Positions 8,975 to 17,561 of a DNA stretch of 64,000 nucleotides are shown here, piece after piece. Position 1 is the stretch's first letter. Each line of letters opens with the position of its first letter. The DNA is from Brevinematales bacterium (lineage in GTDB: Bacteria > Spirochaetota > Brevinematia > DTOW01): contig JAOAHF010000002.1 of assembly GCA_026415355.1 (NCBI GenBank), positions 62,001 through 126,000 of the forward strand, in the 5' to 3' direction. The position numbers and the translations under genes were made by a program. The notes beneath the pieces are model-generated. The model was not told the origin of the DNA, did not search any database, and saw nothing but the letters and a program-made list of their open reading frames with translations.

Positions 8975-9130
8975 TTAAGCTTTGCCTTCTTTATGAATTG
9001 TTCTTTTGTTACATCTAGGACAATATTTCTTTAGTTCAAGCTTCTCTCTCTGGAGTTTCTTTGACTTTTTAGTGTAGTAGTTTTTATTTTTACATTCTTG
9101 ACAAACCATCGATATAACATCGGTAGCCAT
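8975..9130 (-). CDS. rpmG: 50S ribosomal protein L33
   Basis: 51 residues with the zinc-ribbon version of L33: two CxxC pairs, CQEC near residue 10 and CPRC near 37, followed by [12 protein letters not shown]-like ending. AGGAG lies before ATG 9130. It directly follows tRNA-Thr, reminiscent of the tRNA-rpmG-secE-nusG arrangement of many bacteria, but here secE and nusG are missing and an aminotransferase gene takes their place. Confidence 0.93.
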   Translation of the reverse strand: MATDVISMVCQECKNKNYYTKKSKKLQREKLELKKYCPRCNKRTIHKEGKA

Positions 9131-9146
9131 AATATAACTCCTAATG

Positions 9147-9220
9147 AGCCCAGGATCGGACTCGAACCGACGACCTCTTCCTTACCAAGGAAGTGCTCTA
9201 ACCTACTGAGCTACCTGGGC
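9147..9220 (-). tRNA. tRNA-Thr(GGT)
   Basis: A 74-nt cloverleaf on the - strand: acceptor stem GCCCAGG/CCTGGGC, D-arm with AGCTCAGTAGG, anticodon loop with GGT, and a T-arm with GGTTCGAGTCC. The 3' CCA is not encoded. It is preceded by a good promoter and followed 16 nt later by rpmG. Confidence 0.96.
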
Positions 9221-9234
9221 AATTAGTATCTAGA

Positions 9235-9264
9235 ATTATAAACATAAAAACAAACCTATTTCAA
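9235..9264 (-). promoter_or_regulatory. Promoter of tRNA-Thr-rpmG-aminotransferase
   Basis: On the - strand TTGAAA (9259-9264) and TATAAT (9235-9240) with an 18-bp spacer, 14 nt before the tRNA. The -35 box lies inside the terminator stem-loop of the upstream operon. Confidence 0.7.
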
Positions 9265-9278
9265 ACTTGATAGGTTTG
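9246..9278 (-). terminator. Intrinsic terminator of the rplW-rplB-DnaE-like operon
   Basis: On the - strand CAAACCTAT and ATAGGTTTG form perfect 9-bp arms around a 10-nt loop, followed by TTTTT. It begins 2 nt after the stop codon of the DnaE-like gene. Confidence 0.75.
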
Positions 9279-9280
9279 AA

Positions 9281-11725
9281 TTAAACAACGATCATTTTCA
9301 AAAAGAAATTCTTACCCAAAAACCCATCCCTACTCGATACTTCAAAAACCTTGTAATCTCCGATTTTCAAGTTCGTGTACGTTCTATTTCTAACAAATAT
9401 AGTGTTTTCCTCATCTTGAATAAAAAAATTACCATATTTGTCAACATAAGGAATAAAACCAAATATTCTTGCTTCATCTTGAACAAAAGCATCTTTCACA
9501 CTACCAACCTTGATTCTTTCACGATATCCTCTAAAATTACTTCTCAGCAGATAAAGAGAAAAACCAAGTATCTTAAACTCATCCCTTATGAGAATAGACT
9601 TTCTATCATAGTAGGATAAACTACCACCTATCCTCAATAGATTCTCTCTAGTATCAATACTATCAAAACAACCTATCTTAATGAGTTTGTTACTCTCTCT
9701 AGGAAAATCTTTTCCAACTCTTGCGTAAAATTCAGAAAAGTTCTTAAAATTACCGTTTTGTCTTTCTTTAACTATTCTTTCAAGAACACCCATCTCTACA
9801 CCAGAAACAGACAAAGGCAAAATATATCTACCATTATCGTATTTTATCTTACTAATGGAAGATAAGTTTATATCAATTTCAACGGAAATTCCCAAGTTTT
9901 TCAAAAATTGAAAAAGTACAAAACTATTTCTTCGAGATTTCAAAACACCTTTTATCAGAGTAATTATAAACTTAACCTCATCTTCTTGTTTTAACCTTAT
10001 GTAGGATAGAAAATTATAAAAGTTTGGAACTTCATATGACTTTATACCTACTATATTCTTATACTTTGCTACAAATCTGATGATCTTTTCTGAAGTCTGT
10101 TTATCAATGTTATTATCAACAAGAAGTTTAAAAAGCTCAACTTCACCTACTCCAGTATACTTTTTATCTCTGGACCAAAGAATATTAAGTAATACTTCTA
10201 TATCCTCATCTTTAACATCTCTAAAAAGACTATCCACAAAAATAGGTAACTTTTGAGATATCAACTCATCAACCATTGGCTTGTAATATGGCTTTAATGC
10301 TAACACTTTTCCTAGGTAAAAAAGTTTTAAAAGACTATTGATTCCCGATACCTCATATTCATTTCTAAGTTTATTCCAAAAAACTGATATCGTATCTGGA
10401 GTCACAAACAATTTATCATTCTTGATAACACTTGAAATATTCCCCAAATTCCTACTACTAGGGAAATACTCTAATTTCTTAACATCTAGAACAACATCAT
10501 AGTACTTACCACAAAACTCTACAGGGACATTATCCTTGAATCTTATTCTCTTCCTCAAATAGCTACTAGAATAAAAAAGTCTATTACTCACTCTAAAACC
10601 ATAAACAGAATTTTTCAGCAAACTTTCAAGAACATCTCTATCCTCTTTAGGTAAACCCCTAATTTCATCACTAATAAAACTATATCTATAGTGCACAGGA
10701 TAAACTCTATGAAACAACTTATCTTCAAAGTTTCTATTGAGTATTTCAAGAAACTTTTCCTTAGACGAGACCACAACATCAACATGAAGTGGTTTTTCAA
10801 ACAAAATATGGCTTAGCGAAATAACTTTTGATTTATTTATCTTAATTAATCCCAACTTCTCAAATATAAACGACATTGACAACAAATTCGACGTTATAAC
10901 TCCATTACCCGAGAATTCTTCAAATGAATTTAATAACCTATAGAAAAACTCAGACAACCCCAGACTTGTAATTTTGTTAAATTCTTTTTTTATCTTTTCA
11001 TCAGGAGTAGCTTTTGACACTATTTTCTTCCACAAAAGTGAAGCAAAATATTCATCATTCTCTTGATATTTTGGATATTCATAATCCCTTATATCCTTCA
11101 ATACTTCAACAGTGTACAATATTTTACTCACTATCTGATTAGGTAGAAGTTCAACTTCTCTAAGCATTGAGAGAGCATTAGGAAACGAAGAAAAATTACG
11201 AATAAACTTCCTAACTATATTTTCATACTTTTCAAGATAACTAGGTGCTGTGGAGTACTTAAACGGAATTATATAATCAACCTTTGAAGAAGCAGTCTCA
11301 ACAAACTTAATATTATGATTGGTTATACCTAGGCCAACTTTTCCCAATAAAGATTCATAAAGATACTTGAAGTGTTCTAAATTACTCCCCGTGTAGAAAG
11401 CTACTATATTCAAGGATCTTAGATCTCTGATAGATATCTGCTCTTTTCTACCTATTATCTCAAGAGAAGAGAAATCCCTAGGAAGGATATATACTTTTAT
11501 TTTCTCATTTTGTCCACTTATATAATTCCTAATAGCAGGAAAAAATATAACAGAAGACTTCGGAAGATGTAGTATTTTCTCCATCCATAAGAAATTAGGA
11601 TCGGCTATTCCTATAGCTTTAAAACCGTTTTGTATTGCAAGCTTTTCAATAAGAGGTATTGTTAATATAGACTCTTTCGAGAAAGATGTATATACTCCTA
11701 TTAAACCTAAGGGTATTAATAACAT
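9281..11725 (-). CDS. Divergent DnaE-family protein, probably inactive as a polymerase
   Basis: 814 residues with the domain order of bacterial DNA polymerase III alpha but shorter than the usual 1,100-1,200. The N-terminal PHP region (about 1-60) aligns as VYTSFSKES and GIADPNF, so the metal-binding His residues of HTDYS and TDHGN are missing. Around 245-320 the palm reads GLSEFFYRLL then GNGVITSNLL where GPGRGSAAGS is expected, and LHVDVVV where PDIDIDF is expected, leaving one of the two paired catalytic Asp residues. The helix-hairpin-helix region (about 610-690, ending IKIGCFDSID) and an OB-like end (about 735-814) match DnaE well. The start is 3 nt after rplB, so translation is probably coupled. 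I infer a DNA-binding or structural paralogue; a fast-evolving active enzyme is less likely. Confidence 0.75.
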   Translation of the reverse strand: MLLIPLGLIGVYTSFSKESILTIPLIEKLAIQNGFKAIGIADPNFLWMEKILHLPKSSVIFFPAIRNYISGQNEKIKVYILPRDFSSLEIIGRKEQISIRDLRSLNIVAFYTGSNLEHFKYLYESLLGKVGLGITNHNIKFVETASSKVDYIIPFKYSTAPSYLEKYENIVRKFIRNFSSFPNALSMLREVELLPNQIVSKILYTVEVLKDIRDYEYPKYQENDEYFASLLWKKIVSKATPDEKIKKEFNKITSLGLSEFFYRLLNSFEEFSGNGVITSNLLSMSFIFEKLGLIKINKSKVISLSHILFEKPLHVDVVVSSKEKFLEILNRNFEDKLFHRVYPVHYRYSFISDEIRGLPKEDRDVLESLLKNSVYGFRVSNRLFYSSSYLRKRIRFKDNVPVEFCGKYYDVVLDVKKLEYFPSSRNLGNISSVIKNDKLFVTPDTISVFWNKLRNEYEVSGINSLLKLFYLGKVLALKPYYKPMVDELISQKLPIFVDSLFRDVKDEDIEVLLNILWSRDKKYTGVGEVELFKLLVDNNIDKQTSEKIIRFVAKYKNIVGIKSYEVPNFYNFLSYIRLKQEDEVKFIITLIKGVLKSRRNSFVLFQFLKNLGISVEIDINLSSISKIKYDNGRYILPLSVSGVEMGVLERIVKERQNGNFKNFSEFYARVGKDFPRESNKLIKIGCFDSIDTRENLLRIGGSLSYYDRKSILIRDEFKILGFSLYLLRSNFRGYRERIKVGSVKDAFVQDEARIFGFIPYVDKYGNFFIQDEENTIFVRNRTYTNLKIGDYKVFEVSSRDGFLGKNFFLKMIVV

Positions 11726-11728
11726 TAA

Positions 11729-12556
11729 CTATTTTCTTCTTTGGAGTATATACTTGTCAGTTGACTTATTTTTCTTCCTTGTTTTGTACCCTAAAGTTGG
11801 TTTAGCCCAAGGTGTCATTGGATATGGATATCCTTTTTGCTTACCACCTTCACCACCACCATGCGGATGATCAATTGGGTTCATTGCAACTCCTCTAACT
11901 TTTGGCTTTATACCTAACCACCTACTTCTACCTGCTTTACCTATTCTTATATTCACAACATCAGGGTTACTAACCTGTCCTATAGTAGCATAGCAATTCA
12001 ACAAAACCATTCTAATTTCACCCGAAGGCATTCTCAATATTGCATATTTACCTTCCTTAGCATCAAGTCTAGCAAACGTACCACCACCTCTAGCAATTTG
12101 TCCACCTCTACCTGGATACAACTCAACATTGTGTACCATAGTTCCAACAGGTATGTTCTTAAGAGGTAAAGCACAACCAAGTTCAATTGGTGCATTCTCG
12201 CCAGCCATTATTTTATCACCAACTTTTATACCAAGCGGTGCTAAAATATATCTTCTTTCACCATCTTCATAAACAACTCTACATATCCTAGCAGTTCTAT
12301 TAGGATCATACTCTATTGTTTCAACTCTAGCCCACATGTTTCTTTTATCTCTCTTAAAATCTATTATTCTGTAAAGCTTTTTGTGTCCACCACTTTTGGT
12401 GAAAACCGTCATTCTACCCAAATTGTTTCTTCCACCTTTTTTTCTTAACCCTACAGTTAACCCTTTATATGGTTCTTCAGCAGTTATCTCAGAAAAATCG
12501 TAACCCGTTCTATTTCTAGAACCATTTGTGACAGGTTTGTAAGTCTTGATACCCAT
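11729..12556 (-). CDS. rplB: 50S ribosomal protein L2
   Basis: 275 residues, full family length. L2 organises the peptidyl-transferase centre. The conserved C-terminal loop [12 protein letters not shown], with the His near the catalytic centre, is intact, as are GRNNLGRMT and [16 protein letters not shown] 12556 has GGAGGAG directly upstream; an in-frame TTG four codons earlier is part of that site. It follows rplW by 58 nt, but the rest of the S10 cluster (rpsJ, rplC, rplD before; rpsS, rplV, rpsC after) is absent, and a DnaE-like gene follows after 3 nt. Confidence 0.97.
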   Translation of the reverse strand: MGIKTYKPVTNGSRNRTGYDFSEITAEEPYKGLTVGLRKKGGRNNLGRMTVFTKSGGHKKLYRIIDFKRDKRNMWARVETIEYDPNRTARICRVVYEDGERRYILAPLGIKVGDKIMAGENAPIELGCALPLKNIPVGTMVHNVELYPGRGGQIARGGGTFARLDAKEGKYAILRMPSGEIRMVLLNCYATIGQVSNPDVVNIRIGKAGRSRWLGIKPKVRGVAMNPIDHPHGGGEGGKQKGYPYPMTPWAKPTLGYKTRKKNKSTDKYILQRRK

Positions 12557-12614
12557 AAACTCCTCCAAACAAAATTTAGATTAAATCCAACAAAAACTAA
12601 TCTTTAACTAAAAC

Positions 12615-13010
12615 CTACTTCTTCTTTTCTTTTTCTTTCTGTTTATCTTTTTGCTTATCTTCCTTCTTAAAATCTCTTGCTTTAGATTGATCCTCTACTG
12701 GCTGTAATTCTTCAAATATAGGGATAATACCCCTAGAAAGTTTAATGTAAGCTTTCTTCCACCCTGATTTCCATCCTTCACTATATCTCACCCTACTTCT
12801 GAATATTTTTCTCTTTCTCGGAACAACTATAGTATTAACGGTTTCAACTTCAACCCCATAAAGCTTCTCAATTTCTTGCTTTATTGCCATTTTCGTAGCA
12901 TCTTTTCTCACTTTAAAAACATAATACCCCGTAGGGTTATTCTGTTTATCAAACATCATCAACTGCGCTTTCTCCGAAAGCAGCGGCGATATGATTATGG
13001 ATTTAGGCAT
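12615..13010 (-). CDS. rplW: 50S ribosomal protein L23
   Basis: 131 residues starting MPKSIIISPLLSEK, a normal L23 N-terminus that docks the signal-recognition and trigger-factor machinery at the exit tunnel. ATG 13010 has GGAGG upstream. The frame is open further back through the tRNA-Arg gene, but that extension is only a translation of the tRNA. The last 30 or so residues are an unusual Lys/Glu/Asp-rich tail beyond the common family end. Confidence 0.95.
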   Translation of the reverse strand: MPKSIIISPLLSEKAQLMMFDKQNNPTGYYVFKVRKDATKMAIKQEIEKLYGVEVETVNTIVVPRKRKIFRSRVRYSEGWKSGWKKAYIKLSRGIIPIFEELQPVEDQSKARDFKKEDKQKDKQKEKEKKK

Positions 13011-13030
13011 CGTATCCTCCAGTAGGAATG

Positions 13031-13103
13031 TGCGCCCAGCGGGACTCGAACCCACAACCCTCTGCTTAGAAGGCAGATGCTCTATCCTTTGAGCTATGGG
13101 CGC
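13031..13103 (-). tRNA. tRNA-Arg(TCT)
   Basis: A 73-nt cloverleaf on the - strand: acceptor stem GCGCCCA/TGGGCGC, anticodon stem TCTGC/GCAGA with anticodon TCT, and a T-loop GGTTCGAGTCC. CCA is not encoded. It reads AGA codons, which are very common in this genome. It leads directly into rplW. Confidence 0.96.
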
Positions 13104-13124
13104 CAAACCTATAATGCTTTAGTA

Positions 13125-13154
13125 ATTATAATAAACTAAACCATCTTTTATCAA
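13125..13154 (-). promoter_or_regulatory. Promoter of tRNA-Arg-rplW-rplB-DnaE-like operon
   Basis: On the - strand TTGATA (13149-13154) and TATAAT (13125-13130) with an 18-bp spacer, 21 nt before the tRNA 5' end. Confidence 0.65.
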
Positions 13155-13256
13155 ATTACTTTTCGCAAAATATACCTACACTCAGTATTCATTACTCTAT
13201 AAGTATACCTGTGAATTTTCTTAACATTTTATCTAACAAACTCTCTTATTACCTTG

Positions 13257-13305
13257 TTAATAACTATAACAAAACTGAATTTTTAATTCAACTAATAGTT
13301 ATTAA
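13257..13305 (+). promoter_or_regulatory. Nested stem-loop in the dapB leader
   Basis: Perfect 11-bp arms TTAATAACTAT (13257-13267) and ATAGTTATTAA (13295-13305) enclose a second perfect stem TGAATT/AATTCA (13276-13281, 13285-13290) with a TTT loop. It ends 15 nt before the dapB Shine-Dalgarno sequence. It could be a cis-acting RNA element or a DNA operator. It is too small for a lysine riboswitch. Confidence 0.45.
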
Positions 13306-13333
13306 AAAATTATCTTCATCAAGGAGGTGTAAT

Positions 13334-14125
13334 ATGATAAATGTTTTAATAAATGGAGCCAGTGGTAGAATGGGTACTACAAATGTTAGGGTATTTAGCG
13401 AAGATAAAGAAATAAAAATAGTAGGTGGTATTGTAGAAAAAGGCAATCCATCAGTAGGTAGAGACATAGGAGAAGTAGCAGGCATTGGAAACATAGGAGT
13501 AAAGATTTCAGATAACGTCGAAGATTACATCGAAAAAAGTGATGTTATCGTAGATTTCTCAGTGCCCTCCTCAACAAGTACCCTAATAGATTTAGCCCTA
13601 AAATACAACAAAAAACTAGTTATAGGAACAACAGGACTTGACAAATCCATTATGGATAAGGTAGTATTCGCTTCAGAAAAAATAGCAATAGTCCAAAGTC
13701 CTAACTTTAGCATCGGTGTAAATCTTATGTTTGAACTAGTAAAGAAAGCATCATTAGTACTAGGCGAAAACTTTGATGTTGAAATTATTGAAATACATCA
13801 CAACAAGAAAAAAGACTCTCCTTCAGGAACAGCACTCAAATTACTAGAGAGTATAAAAGAACATAGAAAAGATTATAATACCATCTACGGTAGAGAAGGT
13901 ATCATTGGAGAAAGACCAAGTAAAGAAATAGGAGTATTTGCTATAAGAGGTGGTGACGTTATCGGAGAACATAATGTTATGTTTCTGGGATATGGAGAAA
14001 GAATCGAAATAATACACAAAGCTTCTTCAAGAGAAACATTTTCAAGAGGAGCCCTAAGAGCTACAAAATTTTTGTACACCCAAAACAAAGGCTTGTTTTC
14101 TATGAAAGATGTTCTAGGATTGTAA
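13334..14125 (+). CDS. dapB: 4-Hydroxy-tetrahydrodipicolinate reductase
   Basis: 263 residues. DapB reduces the DapA product with NAD(P)H in the diaminopimelate/lysine pathway, which also feeds peptidoglycan. The nucleotide-binding NGASGRMG is at the N-terminus and the substrate and catalytic motif EIHHNKKKDSPSGTA is near residue 155. The start is ATG 13334 with AAGGAGGTG at 13321-13329; the frame extends 41 codons further up without a binding site, through the leader stem-loop. fabI follows after about 100 nt on the same strand. Confidence 0.95.
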   Translation: MINVLINGASGRMGTTNVRVFSEDKEIKIVGGIVEKGNPSVGRDIGEVAGIGNIGVKISDNVEDYIEKSDVIVDFSVPSSTSTLIDLALKYNKKLVIGTTGLDKSIMDKVVFASEKIAIVQSPNFSIGVNLMFELVKKASLVLGENFDVEIIEIHHNKKKDSPSGTALKLLESIKEHRKDYNTIYGREGIIGERPSKEIGVFAIRGGDVIGEHNVMFLGYGERIEIIHKASSRETFSRGALRATKFLYTQNKGLFSMKDVLGL

Positions 14126-14230
14126 AAACACTATAAACTAAGTACAATACCTACTAGAATCTCAAATTACAAACTTGAATTGAAAGTAGAAACTTATCTA
14201 TTATTCTGTAAGAATTTTAGGAGGTAGATT

Positions 14231-14989
14231 ATGGGATTAATGGATGGTAAAAAAGGAGTAGTTTTTGGTGTTGCTAATAAGTGGAGTATTGCATGGAGTA
14301 TATCAAAAGTACTTCATAGAGAAGGAGCACAAATACTTCTTTCTTACCTTGGAGATGAAGATAAAATAAAAGAACTAGCAAGCGAAATAAACGCAAGAAT
14401 TTTTTCCTGTGATGTATCAAAGGATGATGACATCACAAAATTATTCGATTTTGTAGGCAAAGAATACGGGAAAATAGACTTTATCGTTCACTCAATAGCT
14501 TTTGCTCCTAGAGAAGCATTACAAGGTAGATATATTGATACATCTAGAGAAGCATTTAAAATTGCTCTTGATGTAAGTGCATATTCCTTAGTCAAGATCG
14601 TTAAAGAAGCCGAAAACTATCTAAACGACAATGCATCGATAATCACCATGACATATTTAGGATCTGTAAGAGCAGTGCCCAACTATAATGTTATGGGAGT
14701 TGCAAAAGCAGCGTTAGAATCAAGCGTAAGATATATTGCTTACGATCTAGGATCAAGAGGAATAAGATGTAACGCAATATCAGCAGGCCCTATTAAAACA
14801 CTCGCAGCAAGAGGTATAAGTGGATTTATGAACATGTACGAAGAATATCCAAAAAGAGCAGCATTAAAAAGAAATGTGGAAGCAGAAGAAGTTGCCAATA
14901 CTGCCCTATTCTTACTAAGCAGTATGTCTTCAGGAATAACCGGTGAAGTTATATATGTTGATGCCGGATACGAAATAATGGGTATGTAA
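14231..14989 (+). CDS. fabI: Enoyl-[acyl-carrier-protein] reductase (NADH), FabI type
   Basis: 252 residues. FabI performs the last reduction of each fatty-acid elongation cycle. The atypical SDR nucleotide motif GVANKWSIAWSI is at the N-terminus, and the active-site Tyr and Lys (Y-x6-K) are in PNYNVMGVAKAAL near 155-163; SAGPIKTLAARGI is typical of FabI. AGGAGGT precedes ATG 14231. It is convergent with fmt, with a single base between the stops. Confidence 0.95.
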   Translation: MGLMDGKKGVVFGVANKWSIAWSISKVLHREGAQILLSYLGDEDKIKELASEINARIFSCDVSKDDDITKLFDFVGKEYGKIDFIVHSIAFAPREALQGRYIDTSREAFKIALDVSAYSLVKIVKEAENYLNDNASIITMTYLGSVRAVPNYNVMGVAKAALESSVRYIAYDLGSRGIRCNAISAGPIKTLAARGISGFMNMYEEYPKRAALKRNVEAEEVANTALFLLSSMSSGITGEVIYVDAGYEIMGM

Positions 14990-14990
14990 G

Positions 14991-15914
14991 CTACTCAAAT
15001 TTATCGCCAATCTTAACTCTATATCCATTTATAAACGATTTCGCGTCCATCGCTTTCGAACTCTCTGGAAGTAGTTTTTCTACTTCCAGTATTCCTTTAC
15101 CTGTCTTTACACCAAGAGTATCTCCTAATCTAACAATTTGACCAACTTCACCTTCTAAATCTTCCCCTACATACCTCGCTTTGAGTACTTTTATAAGCAT
15201 TCCTTTATAGAAACAATATGCTTTAGGCCACTCTATAAAAGCCCTGACTTTGCAATGAATTTTTTCTGCGCTTTCATTCCAGTCTATCTTACCATCTTTC
15301 TTTTCTATCATTCTCGTATAAGAAGCCATACTCTCATTCTGTGGAATAGCATTAATATTCTCCATAGACAGGAAATCCAAAACTAATTCCACCGAAAGAT
15401 CAGAAAGTTTTTTAGAAAGTGAAGTGTAATCATCATTATCATCTATAGTTATTTCTTTCTGCAATATTATATCACCAGCATCCATGATTTCATTTATGTA
15501 AAAGAGAGTAGTACCTGTTTTTTTATCACCATTCAGTATAGCATAATGTATAGGAGATGGCCCCCTATAGCTAGGCAATAAAGATGGATGTATTCCAACA
15601 CTACCTCTAACAGGAATTTCAAAAACACTCCTCGGTATTATTTTCCCATAATCACATACCAGAAATACATCAAAATCTCCGCTTTTCAGAAATTCAACAA
15701 ACTCTCGAGATTTAATATCATAGTTATCTACGTAGTCTATACCCCTAGATAAAGCCAAATCTTTGACAGGTGTAGGCAATAAAATTTTACCTCTACCTTT
15801 ATGCTTATCTTGCTTCGTTATGATAAGCTTCACACTATCTCCATAGCTACTACTCAATATTCCTTCCAAAACATACCTAGAGAAAACTCCTGAACCAAAA
15901 TAAGCTATTCTCAT
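14991..15914 (-). CDS. fmt: Methionyl-tRNA formyltransferase
   Basis: 307 residues. Fmt formylates initiator Met-tRNA using 10-formyl-tetrahydrofolate. The folate and active-site loop GIHPSLLPSYRGPSPIHYAI near residue 105 is conserved, as is the catalytic Asp of EIMDAGDIILQ; a C-terminal OB-like tRNA-binding domain follows. ATG 15914 is preceded by AGGAG; an in-frame TTG just upstream is less likely. The usual partner def is not adjacent. Confidence 0.95.
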   Translation of the reverse strand: MRIAYFGSGVFSRYVLEGILSSSYGDSVKLIITKQDKHKGRGKILLPTPVKDLALSRGIDYVDNYDIKSREFVEFLKSGDFDVFLVCDYGKIIPRSVFEIPVRGSVGIHPSLLPSYRGPSPIHYAILNGDKKTGTTLFYINEIMDAGDIILQKEITIDDNDDYTSLSKKLSDLSVELVLDFLSMENINAIPQNESMASYTRMIEKKDGKIDWNESAEKIHCKVRAFIEWPKAYCFYKGMLIKVLKARYVGEDLEGEVGQIVRLGDTLGVKTGKGILEVEKLLPESSKAMDAKSFINGYRVKIGDKFE

Positions 15915-16016
15915 CAAAATCTCCTAAAACATATATATTCTTAAGTTGTTAGCTATCTCAAATCAAAGAAAATAATCTAACTAAAACTTCTTAGCATTCA
16001 AGAAATAGTAAATCCT

Positions 16017-16037
16017 AAAAAGGGGCCAATAACCCCT
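16017..16037 (-). terminator. Intrinsic terminator after the outer-membrane protein gene
   Basis: On the - strand AGGGG and CCCCT form 5-bp arms around a 7-nt loop, followed by TTTT. It lies 10 nt after the stop codon of the gene at 16048. Confidence 0.65.
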
Positions 16038-16047
16038 ACAAAAAATA

Positions 16048-17382
16048 CTATGGTATTCTATATTCAATACTCCAAAGTGATGTAATATTGTTAAATCCAC
16101 TATCCCCACTTAATATCCAAGGTAGAGTTCCATTAACTAATACTCCATCCAAAAAATTGTAACTAACTACCCAATCTAGAGATAAATCCTTCAAAGGCTT
16201 GATCGAAAACCCCAATGATAATGATGATAAAGGCGTTGCCAACGATAAATCAGATATCACACCACTAGTCTGCTTTGAATCACTCCCATAGTAAGTTACT
16301 CGATATATGCTCTTTGAAACTCCACTCCTAATTACAAACCAATCAACAAAAGGAACTTCAAAAGATACAAAAACTGGTACAAACGTAGAACCATTCAATT
16401 CTGTTTGGTCATTGAGTTTTAAGTAAAGATTACGAATTCCAAAAGAAGCTCCAAAAGAAATAAATAGATTGTTTATATATAAGTTATAAGACGCTCCAGC
16501 GTTAATCACAACATTTTGTAAGCCTTTTGATATATTAGTTTGTGACTCTGGAGTACCATTACCATCAATATCAACTATTACTGTTTCCTTAGCAGGTAAT
16601 GCATAACTAAAGTACCTTGCAAAACCCATAAGATATGAATTAGCTGAAAACTTCAACTTAGGCTGTAGGGATATGTCAAACCCAAAAGCACCTTCCGTTT
16701 TATTCTCACGGAAGTTTTGATAATTGTTTATAGTAGGATTGTTTGTTTTAAATGATACCTCAGCATAAGGAAGATACAACTTTACACCAGCATCAACTGA
16801 AATAAAAGACAAATCAACTACACTACCAAGTATGAGTTTAATCTGTTGTATCGAACGATTCTGAGAAATTTTGTTAGTTATAGTATCTCCTTGATAATAG
16901 GATATATTCACATTAGTAAAGTCACTAGCATACCCAAATCCTATGTATGGTTTTAGCATCTTTATACCCAAAATACCACTTATGCCCACTATTACATCAA
17001 TCCTATTTCTTAAATGATCTAGCAGATCAAAAGGATCAGAAATAGCAATATTAGTTATTAAACTTAATTCCGGATACGAATAATTGAATATCACAGAAAA
17101 GTTAAGCCTTTCAATCGGCGTTACCAAAGCATATTTCAACAATCCATAAGAGTTATTGAATATTCCCAAAGCCCCTTGCCTAGGTTCAAGTATAATAAAA
17201 TTCGTATCATAGTTAACGTAACCTGAAACGTAAGTAATGTTAAAAGGATCTTCAACTAAAAACAATGTACCTACTTCCGGGTAAGAATTGAAGTAATTCA
17301 ATCCTATTAGCCTCGATTCAGAAGCAAATAATATACTCGTACATAAAAATACCAAAATCGAAGGTACTATAATACGATTCAT
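16048..17382 (-). CDS. Predicted outer-membrane beta-barrel protein
   Basis: 444 residues. A signal peptide is visible (MNRIIVPSILVFLCTSILFA, then SES). The mature part is a long series of amphipathic strands with many Tyr, Phe, Asn and Ser residues and no hydrophobic helix, as in outer-membrane barrels; it ends in the strand WSIEYRIP. AAGGAGGT precedes the ATG, so translation depends on a Shine-Dalgarno sequence, and an intrinsic terminator follows. I recognise no family, and the ligand is unknown. It lies downstream of the RND exporter gene (180-bp gap), so a shared envelope function is possible. Confidence 0.75.
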   Translation of the reverse strand: MNRIIVPSILVFLCTSILFASESRLIGLNYFNSYPEVGTLFLVEDPFNITYVSGYVNYDTNFIILEPRQGALGIFNNSYGLLKYALVTPIERLNFSVIFNYSYPELSLITNIAISDPFDLLDHLRNRIDVIVGISGILGIKMLKPYIGFGYASDFTNVNISYYQGDTITNKISQNRSIQQIKLILGSVVDLSFISVDAGVKLYLPYAEVSFKTNNPTINNYQNFRENKTEGAFGFDISLQPKLKFSANSYLMGFARYFSYALPAKETVIVDIDGNGTPESQTNISKGLQNVVINAGASYNLYINNLFISFGASFGIRNLYLKLNDQTELNGSTFVPVFVSFEVPFVDWFVIRSGVSKSIYRVTYYGSDSKQTSGVISDLSLATPLSSLSLGFSIKPLKDLSLDWVVSYNFLDGVLVNGTLPWILSGDSGFNNITSLWSIEYRIP

Positions 17383-17561
17383 ACAAGACCTCCTTAAAAT
17401 TCTACTAGAATTATGTACTATTTATAACTACTAATTCAAGTGATGCTTTACCTGAATTAAGCTTCTGTAACAACACTTTTTTTACCACTTAAAACCAAAA
17501 TTATGCTTTTTAAATATCTACACTAAGCCGTTTACTAAACTTTAGCTTAAAGAATACACAG

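Noticed and set aside
13011-13106. N-terminal extension of the L23 frame through the tRNA-Arg gene
   Set aside because: The extension is a translation of the tRNA. L23 begins at MPKS with a GGAGG site at the right distance.
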